25,913 nt of DNA from Hofstenia miamia (taxonomy: Eukaryota; Xenacoelomorpha; Acoela; Hofsteniidae), in contig CABFPE010000093.1 in assembly GCA_900660155.1 (NCBI GenBank), forward strand, positions 150,668 to 176,580, given 5' to 3'. Shown here piece after piece: positions 18,661 to 25,913 of this stretch. A program made the translations under genes and the position numbers. The notes beneath the pieces were generated by a model. It was not told the origin of the DNA. It searched no databases and saw only the letters and a program-made list of their open reading frames with translations. The stretch's first letter is position 1, and the number at the start of each line of letters is the position of its first letter.

Positions 18661-19526
18661 CATTCTTAAAGTTTTCTAGGTGAATCACCTAGATTTTTAG
18701 GTAAAAAGCCCAACTAGATTTTAGGTAAAATACTTAAAATTGGGACACCCTAATACTTGGGGAAAATACTGAAGATATTCTAGGTATTTTTCCTAATTGT
18801 TCATATGCCTCTATTCTAGATATATCATCTAAAATCTCGATATGCCATTTTTCCTAAAAATCCAGGTGACTTTCAGGTGTCTCAATTCTAGGTATTTTTA
18901 CTTAAAAATTGTTAAAGAACAAATATGGACAATAAAATATATCATGTACAAAAAATAAAACACAAATAACCTATTGCGTTTCAGTGAAGAGAGAATTGTC
19001 TCAAAAGACTACAAAATATCTAGTGCTGACCTTAAGCCTGTTTTCATTTAAAATGTTGCGGGTGGCTAAGCAGATTGCTTATACAGCTCAGAGATGGAAG
19101 TGGGGTGGATTTGTGTGAAGTGCCTTGCCCCGCCCACAGAATTTGTGCCCTGCTCCATTTGCACGTGTTGACATCTGCATCACGTTTTATATTCTACGCC
19201 CCAAATTGGACTAATCAAAATTTCCTCTGCAAAACTACTTACAATATCTTATTGCCCCATATTTGTTTTATAGCAATTTTTAGGTAAAATAGCTAGAATT
19301 GAGATACCTAAAAAATCACCTGGATTTTTAGGTAAAAAAGCCATACCGAGATTTTAGGTGATATATCTAGAATAGAGGCACATGAAAAATTTGAAAAAAT
19401 ACCTAAAATATTTTCGGTATTTTCCCTAAATATAAGGGTGTCCAAATTTTAGGTGTTTTACCTAAAATCTAGGTGGGCCTTTTTTTACCGTAAAATCTAG
19501 GTGTTTTATCTAGAAAATTTTAAGAG
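18661..19526. mobile_element. Foldback (long-TIR) element, 866 bp
   Basis: The left arm (18661-18911) and right arm (19274-19526) are inverted copies of about 250 bp with scattered differences. The outer ends are C-ATTCTTAAAGTTTTCTAGG and C-TCTTAAAATTTTCTAGAT, flanked by TA inside TA-rich runs. That suggests a TA target and a Tc1/mariner-like non-autonomous family. The arms are built from repeated TTTTAGGTAAAA-like units and contain smaller palindromes. The centre (18912-19273) is less AT-rich and has only a short open frame with no family match. Confidence 0.87.
18677..18691. repeat. Small palindrome within the foldback arm
   Basis: TAGGTGAATCACCTA is a perfect odd palindrome near the outer end of the left arm. 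Confidence 0.8.
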
Positions 19527-21656
19527 TATATATGTATATATATATACAACAAAAATCTTTATTTTATAATGTATCCAATATAATTCAACGATGTTAACAA
19601 TCTTCTGCAATGCATTGTTACCAATTAAATTAAGAAAGACAATCTTTCTAATTTTTAGCCTTTTAGGGCAGCTCTAAGCCTCCAACTATTTTCTAAGCCA
19701 GTGGTATAATTATTAAAGTAGATGAAGAATATGCATACACTAAGTTTGAATTTACAACTGATGAATTGTTACATTAATTATACATTGACATAGATAGCTT
19801 GCAAAATATCATAAACAATATAATTAGCACCACTTGCGACATCTTATTCATATTTTATTAGATATTTTCGAATATTTTGATAGGTTATTTTTTCAGAGCT
19901 GCCTGGGTATTAATCTTATGCATTCCTAAGTGTTAAATTTATGAACTTAAAGTTTTATCATAATAATATATATTCAAACAATTTGTTTTCTGATGTTTTT
20001 GCTGAAATTTTTAAAGATCCATAATAATAAACAGTTTTCTGTAATTACATTACCCTTTTGTAAAAGAATCTCATCTAGGCTTATTAGGTGCTATGTATCT
20101 ATCAAATTCAACGAGGACTCTTAAGCATTCCATCTTCTCCCATATCATTGTCCTATTACGTAATGGGTTGTCCCATGGCTATTTAGTCATCTGACTACAA
20201 AGTATATTATGAAGTACGTTAAAAGTATTTGTTTGAACTCCTTGAGATTTTTGTGATGGGGTAGCAGTTTTTTTTCACTGAACTTGTTTTCATTCCCATT
20301 GTTTTTATGGAGCAATTATTAATATAACATTAAAAGTTTTGAATTACAGTGAATGTTAATTGGTGAAACTAAGCTGTGTCTTACATATGCATGAATCTAC
20401 TAGGATGATAAGATTAACTTAGTGCAATAGAAAGTACGAAAATATAGTTGTTTGATTTGCAATTACGAGATCTCTTAAATAGATCCTTCAAATTTACTAT
20501 TAGAATTACTGCACATGTTCAAGTAACAATTTTGTGATTATAATGCCCTGCGAATTAATTTGAAAAATATCTTGAACAAAAAGTTTTATCTGATGCATGA
20601 TATTTTCATGATAAATATATTAATATTATATGAATATATTAAAAATATACTTATTCAAATATCAGAATCAGTTGTAAGGTGAATTTTTGTAAACGAATCA
20701 CTAAAAATAGTAGGGGATTAGCCTTAATTATGTCCTTGTTCAGCTTTCACTATTATATAGAAAACTTCTATAGTGAATTAAAGATATGATTTTGACACAA
20801 AATCCTCAAAAAATTTAACTGAAGGATATTCCGGGTCAAGTGCCAGGGTTAATATCAGGCCCTTAGACAAACAGGTGGGACATCAAGAATCTTAGTAGGG
20901 GCTTAGTCTCTGATATTGCACTGAAACTGCTGTCACTATTCCCAGCTGTTAAGGATAGTATTAGGGTAAAATAGAATCTATGATAATTGCATGCATCAAA
21001 ATATATTAAATGTAGCAAACATAAATAAGCAAATGCAATTGTACTAAAATATTAATTATACTAGAAACTAGGTTTGGTTGTGTTGGAGGCGGAGATAACG
21101 AGTTGAAATTGAAAATTGCATAATGTGATTTCTGGATTCACCCCTGAAGCATATAGAAACGGAGTGATTTCTCTTATTTATACTTCACTTGATTTGTTGA
21201 CATGGTTTAATCAAAGTAATTTGGGATTCTGTGGATATCTTAATTAACTTCACTTTGAAACGTATAGTTTCTTAAAACTTTAATTCATCCTTTGTTTGTG
21301 AAAACAAATAGCAAACAATTTATTTTGGGGAGGTTTTTTTGAAACATTCAACATTATTGAAATGTATAATATTTACACTGTGCAGAATTGAATATTTGAT
21401 GCAGATGAGAATGATGATAATCAGCAAAGCTACCTCAAGAGAAAGCCCGCGTCGTAATTCATAGTGAATTTCTAGCGGAGGCATTCAATTTAATAATTCC
21501 CCAATCATTAATGGCGACTATTAGCTGCAATTTCTAATATTTGCAATTTGCACACGAAGGGTATATTCAATACGCTTGTAAAGTACGTTATGGTTCATAG
21601 AACATGAAATGTTTGCATTGAAAACATATATTTAAGCGTAACCCTAACTCATATAT
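19527..21656 (+). other. AT-rich stretch without recognised gene
   Basis: It begins with a TA-rich run (19527-19547). The patch at 20820-20960 is less AT-rich and carries weakly inverted AATATCAG/CTGATATT strings, perhaps an old repeat. No exon could be supported. Confidence 0.5.
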
Positions 21657-22037
21657 TAGAGGTGGGCGCCGCCGTCAGCCGACTACTATTGGCGGCGGCG
21701 GTGGCGCAGCCGGCTGACTGACATTTATAGAACTGAATTAGACTGTATAATATTCCATATGGAAACTTTATCAGGCCTATGGTCCTGTAAAAACCGTATA
21801 TATGATGTAAGCAGTATTACATGAAACTATCTGCAAAAAGGTTCATCATGCACTTACAGACAATCTGATTAATAAGACATAACTTTATCAATGTTAAGTA
21901 TCACTACCACATCAAAGACGTTAAATGCGGTTTCTTTTTATGAAACATTTCATTTGTCTTGATATAGTTTTAGTAATTAGTCGGCTCAGCCGTCTAAATT
22001 TTCCGGTGGCGGCTCAGCCGGTTGGCGCCCAACCCTA
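21657..22037. mobile_element. hAT-like MITE with GC-rich ends, 381 bp
   Basis: The ends are TAGAGGTGGGCGCC (from 21657) and, inverted, TAGGGTTGGGCGCC (to 22037). Flanking 8-mers TCATATAT (21649-21656) and CCATCTAT (22038-22045) match at six of eight bases, compatible with an old hAT target duplication. The terminal 60 or so bases on each side are rich in GGCGGC and CAGCCGGCTGA-type strings able to pair with each other. The interior is ordinary AT-rich DNA with no open frame. Confidence 0.75.
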
Positions 22038-23150
22038 CCATCTATATTCTTAGTCAGTAAGATTTAGATTCATTTGATGTTGTTGTCAAAACTGAATAGC
22101 ATTTTCCTTGCCATTAACTATACAACATGTTCTAAAATATGAAATACGCGCAAAGAGAATGACATCAAGATTATACATCGAATTCTAATTCGCTATCAAT
22201 TAGGCTACTGACATCAAATTTGTAGAAATTGACATCAAATGACCCTGAGTCTTACTGACCAAGAAAATAGATGGGTATTTACTCCAAATCATATATCTAC
22301 ATGTATACAACAAACAATCATCAGCCGAAATAATACTCAATCAGTTTATTGTGCATCTTAATTAATTTTTTGAGAGAAAAATTGTAAAAAGTTAATAACC
22401 TGTTTTGAACACCTGAAAATGATAAAATTCCGTGAGCGGTATTACACAATCGAATAGTGTCCTAAACCGATATTGTAAACAAAGGTCATTCTCGTTCGTA
22501 TTTTTAGAACAAAAAGATAACGACTATTTTCACATGGAAGGACTTATAGGCACTCTGCCAACATGCCCCTGTGCCATCAAGCCCCATCCAGGAGCCCAGC
22601 TAGCCGGAGGTGCTAGGGGTGATGCACCCCCGTATATTTTTCTCAGAGGGGCAGCAAAATGAAAATTTAGCAGATATTGTAATAGATTCATGTTTTATTT
22701 TCCATTCATTTTCTAAATTGCACTAATTAATAAGTCTATCCATTTCTACATTTTTTGCAATGCAAAAATGAATAACTGATTTCTGTTTTTTGTAAGTATT
22801 TAGTTATTGAATTTCAGGCATTACTAGGGCTACATGCTTTATTTATATTTTCGAGCTACTGGCGTGTTTTATTCTAAACGAACAATTAGCTTCAATATCG
22901 CCTAATTTGATTTTGAAGGAAGTCTTTTATTACTTCTAAATAATTTTATATAACTTTTTTGCTTTTCAATTCTGAAAGTCTACATCTAGATTTAAATGTT
23001 GTATTTATAATCTTTAGGTATTTCTAGCCTTGAGAATAGAAATAACATCTGATAGGCCTAGCTTTTTTATCCAATACCGTAGAAAAATCACCCAGGTGTT
23101 ATATCATAATCTTTGACTAATCAATCTCAATTTACTATTCTATGTTTCAG
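22038..23150 (+). other. AT-rich stretch with a GC-rich repeat relic
   Basis: The patch at 22548-22662 contains CCATCCAGGAGCCCAGCTAG, GATGCACCCCC and GAGGGGCAGC. It looks like the tail of a dispersed repeat rather than the 76-codon gene its open frame suggests. At 22819 a TTTCAG acceptor is followed by a hydrophobic frame that stops without a donor. Confidence 0.45.
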
Positions 23151-23198
23151 GGACATATGCAGGATTTTCTGACGGGGGACATTCTCAGTCACGATCAG
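23151..23198 (+). CDS. Orphan exon-like block with strong splice sites
   Basis: A good acceptor (CTATGTTTCAG) and a consensus donor (CAG|GTGAGT) bound 48 bases that read GHMQDFLTGDILSHDQ in phase 0 at both ends. It is on the same strand as prominin, and the phase would join to the last sure exon. It may be a cytoplasmic-tail exon of prominin, with the TM5 exon unrecognised between, or an exon of another gene. The peptide matches no family I know. Confidence 0.35.
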
Positions 23199-25359
23199 GT
23201 GAGTATGAGCAAAAGCGAGGTGAAGATCCACGAAATTTTTCAAGTTTCAAAAATGCACACTGAAAATGCATTTCATGACTTAATTTTTAAAATATTTTAG
23301 TTTTTGTTGAAATTCGTTTGATTTAAAGAGTAAAATGAATTTTTAAATCAGGCAAGGGTGGGGCGTGGAGGCCACTGTGCGATGTCTTATTAAGTATCAA
23401 TCTTATCTTCGTATTCTTTTCATTTGACATATATCATATTGTTTTCAAACACTTTTAGGTTATCAATTATCGTTTTGATATGCCACTAAAACAAGTAAAA
23501 AATAAATTCAGCTTAGTGGAAATCAGGATAGAATAAAATGCTTCACTTATTTCTTTTTCTTGTTGAAACATATGCATCCTGATGGCCGTTGCTTCCAATG
23601 AACGATCCCTTAGTAAGCTCAGAACTAGCAAGGACTGCTAGAAAATAGTAATGGGCGAAAACCGACTGGAAGAACTTATGCTCTTATATTGTGAAAAATA
23701 TTTGAAAGAAAATTTGGAAATGGATTTTGCAATAATACGAGCACTACAATTGAAACTGCAACAATTGGTTATTACATATTTGTATTTAATTTCTATTTCA
23801 GTTCACTTTGATTTGTTTATGGTATTGGTGAGACATTCAAAATTCCACTACGTTTTTGTACATCATCGACTTTTTAGCAGAAAGAGTTTTACCATTAAAC
23901 TAGGGTAGGAAAACACTAAAAAGCTTCAAATTTTAAAAGATTAATTTGAATAGAGTTGCGTGAGATAGTATTTTTGGTAAAGCTGAAATTGCTTTGTTAC
24001 CAATATACAATGCATTGTTTAGGATTGCTTGCGAGATATTTTGTCATTTTGTCAACATTATAATTAAGGTGTAAGGACATTTTATTATTATTAGGAATTA
24101 GGACAGGAAAGCAAAAATTTTCTGTGAAAAAAGCAAACATATGGATAATCATTATTTTTTCAAGTAATCCTAGTGATTTAATATACACTAGTGATCATAC
24201 ACATACATGTTCTAGATGTAATTCTTGAATATTTTGATAATTATAAAATGGGTTATCAAGATTATGCTATACATGCTGTAGGCGTAGAGAATAAAACTGA
24301 GAAATTCAAAGTGAAGCTCTTGCAGGGGCAGCAATTTTCTAATACACCCCACAAATATATTTTCTGGCTGGGCCTCTGGCCCCATCTTACCATATCAGAT
24401 ACTCGATTTGGTATTGCTGTTCTGACGAATCCAGTTGGTTCTTCCGTTTTACATATATTGATGTTCTCGTTTTTTTAAATATCTACTAGAGTTTAGTGGG
24501 TACCCACGTCTGTTATGTCTTAGAAATAAACCTTCCAGACATTGGGGCTTTCTACTTCCAATCTCCAATATCTCATATCTGCAAAAAGAAGCTATGATAC
24601 TTATGTCTGCTGCATACAAAGCAAATGTTGGTGATACTATCATATTTATAAGTTATCTTATCTGGTTGCTGTTGCAATTGCTATGATCATTAAACAGAAA
24701 TCTCTCTCGATCCTGTGGGTACCATCAGAAGATTGCAGACTGTATTTCTAAGCACTAATTCCTCTGTAATTTCTTTTATGAACTTCTATTTCGTTTTTCT
24801 TTTATTTCACATACATGGGTATCTGACAGCATTTGTATAAACATTTTGTGCTCCTATGAATATACTAAGGTGCTCATATTATAACAATGAAATAAATATA
24901 CTCTATTTGTAAATTTGAGCAGAGTCAAGTCGACTGTAGCCTAATAATTCTAAATGTTTGCTATTTGATAATTTGATCATTACCCCTCTAGATTTTTTGC
25001 ATTGATTACTTCATGGCCTTTCTTTAGAGGCAGCCTTGAAATTATTAAAACTCATTTATCTGGTAAACGCTCACATTCGATTTGTGTGTTCATTTGTATA
25101 GATTTCTACAAGTTTTTAATTCAAATAGTTTCTGTTTTTTCGCTCAGACTTAATTCAAATAACATCAATTCAGTTTCCATTATTCATGATACAGGTGGTT
25201 TTCGACGTTTAAACAAAGCTTCTCAGAGTATCGATAAATAATTTACTCTATGTTTAAGTTGAAAAACGTCCTATCTAATCAATTTCAAGTTTTGATTACA
25301 GATTTCTGCAAGTGAACTAGTACAACTAATTTCCCACATTCAAAATTCCTAGATCTATT

Positions 25360-25363
<4 letters not shown>
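23199..25363 (+). other. AT-rich stretch without recognised gene
   Basis: Several open frames of 60-95 codons occur (for example 24191-24478), but none shows family motifs or flanking splice signals. The patch at 24310-24390 (GGGGCAGCAATTTTC, ACACCCCAC) resembles the GC-rich relic near 22620 and is probably repeat-derived. Confidence 0.45.

Positions 25364-25399
<36 letters not shown>
25364..25399. repeat. (TA)n microsatellite flanking the Penelope fragment
   Basis: A pure TA run abuts the left inverted repeat of the Penelope-like fragment. Confidence 0.95.
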
Positions 25400-25402
<3 letters not shown>

Positions 25403-25471
25403 TTGTAAAAAACAAGAAATATTTTATGTATACATGTTTCGAATGTCATCACATTTATAATTCAATCTATA

Positions 25472-25690
25472 ATTGTATACATTGGGGAAACGAGGAGGCA
25501 ATTGGAATACAGAATTTTGGAGCATATGCGAGGTCATCTTCAATCAGAAATATATTGCCATGAACATGCACCTAAGAGGAAAAACTTTACTATTTTAATG
25601 AAAACCAAGAATACAGAAATTGCAGAAGCTATATTCATAAAAAAACTAAGGAGAATCTATTAAATAAACAACTAAGTCAAAGACAAAATA
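25472..25690 (+). pseudogene. GIY-YIG endonuclease domain of a Penelope-like element, broken
   Basis: The frame reads IVYIGETRRQLEYRILEHMR, then GHLQSEIYCHEH and KNFTILMKTKNTEIAEAIFI. These are the Penelope-type 'YIGET.R.L..R..EH' and 'E..FI' catalytic signatures. A stop follows RRIY at about 25661. The expected C-terminal continuation (ENLLNKQLS, like P-LN--S in the family) is in the adjacent frame, so a one-base change in the A run near 25639-25645 has shifted it. No reverse-transcriptase domain precedes it. Confidence 0.85.
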
Positions 25691-25767
25691 TCGTATAAGA
25701 CCTACGAATTACAATTTTAATATCATACCATTTGTATTTTCTACCATATTATTTTACTTATTTTGTA

Positions 25768-25810
25768 CTGACGATGAGTGGAGACACTCGAAACATGTAT
25801 ACATAAAATT
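25768..25810 (+). ncRNA. Hammerhead-ribozyme-like motif at the Penelope end
   Basis: The motif reads CTGACGA (25768-25774), one extra T, stem GAGTG/CACTC with loop GAGA (25776-25789), then GAAAC (25790-25794). This is the hammerhead core order CUGANGA, stem II, GAAA. Downstream ATGTATACAT could form a minimal stem III followed by ATA as a possible cleavage triplet. Penelope-like elements are known to carry small hammerheads in their terminal repeats. The extra T at the stem II base makes activity doubtful. Confidence 0.45.
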
Positions 25811-25850
25811 TTTCTTTTTTTACAATGAATAGTTTAAGCACACTTTGTAC

Positions 25851-25852
<2 letters not shown>

Positions 25853-25891
<39 letters not shown>

Positions 25892-25913
25892 ATAATTATA
25901 TATATATATATAT
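25853..25913. repeat. (TA)n microsatellite, interrupted, running off the window
   Basis: TA repeats with a TGTGTGTATAATTA interruption follow the right side of the Penelope fragment and reach the window end. Confidence 0.95.

Larger units (their letters stand above)
25398..25830 (+). mobile_element. Penelope-like retroelement fragment with inverted ends
   Basis: Inverted repeats of about 52 bases lie at 25398-25450 and 25778-25830, sharing ATTCATTGTAAAAAA and TTTTATGTATACATGTTTCG blocks. Between them is the C-terminal GIY-YIG endonuclease coding region of a Penelope-like element. The reverse transcriptase is absent. TA microsatellites flank both sides. Penelope copies are often 5'-truncated and carry terminal repeats in either orientation. 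Confidence 0.82.

Noticed and set aside
19075..19287. 70-codon open frame in the centre of the foldback element
   Set aside because: It runs from the spacer into the inverted arm and shows no transposase motif. It is not a gene.
22432..22662. 76-codon open frame in a GC-rich patch
   Set aside because: It has no ATG at its listed start and no splice context. The strings CATCCAGGAGCCCAGC and GCACCCCC look like a dispersed repeat tail.
24191..24478. 95-codon open frame, the longest on the plus strand at the 3' side
   Set aside because: It has no family motif and irregular composition. Part resembles the repeat relic near 22620. Most likely chance plus repeat.
24620..24760. Hydrophobic frame LSYLVAVAIAMIIKQK as a prominin TM5 exon
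   Set aside because: It is phase-compatible with a poor acceptor, but it lacks the conserved DP-N-WF start of TM5 and any donor or terminal context that would support it.

Overview
The window reads as nuclear DNA from an AT-rich invertebrate animal. Short coding blocks are split by GT-AG introns, there are long (TA)n runs, and transposon remnants are dense. I cannot name the species. A tunicate or another soft-bodied marine invertebrate would fit, but that is a guess. No bacterial gene layout, tRNA, rRNA or CRISPR array was seen.

The main content is one plus-strand gene, a prominin (CD133-family) pentaspan membrane glycoprotein. Fourteen exons from 1080 to 16695 can be read with phase-compatible splice sites. 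They cover the second half of extracellular loop 1, TM3, TM4, extracellular loop 2, and the conserved cysteine segment just before TM5. The N-terminal half lies upstream of the window. TM5 and the cytoplasmic tail are not securely found: there is a weak candidate at 16768-16827, and an orphan exon-like block with strong splice sites at 23151-23198. About 18 residues of loop 1 are also missing from the 6-kb intron at 3046-9077.

The introns and the 3' part hold mobile DNA. From left to right these are: a decayed Tc1-like transposon (1493-2889); a 794-bp direct duplication with an N at its edge (7009-7802 and 8071-8864); the 3' end of a CR1/L2-type LINE on the minus strand (about 9360-9945); a pogo/Tigger-like terminal repeat (13505-13547); a hAT-like MITE with an 8-bp target duplication, inserted between the arms of a GC-rich palindrome (15527-16000); a foldback element with 250-bp inverted arms (18661-19526); a GC-ended hAT-like MITE (21657-22037); and a Penelope-like retroelement fragment with a GIY-YIG endonuclease reading frame, long inverted ends, a hammerhead-like motif and flanking (TA)n (about 25398-25830).

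Nothing here is clearly a new biological system. The observations most worth a second look are the Penelope fragment between inverted repeats, the foldback element, the duplication ending at the N, and possible alternative splicing or truncation of the prominin gene at 11327-11482 and 12086-12232.
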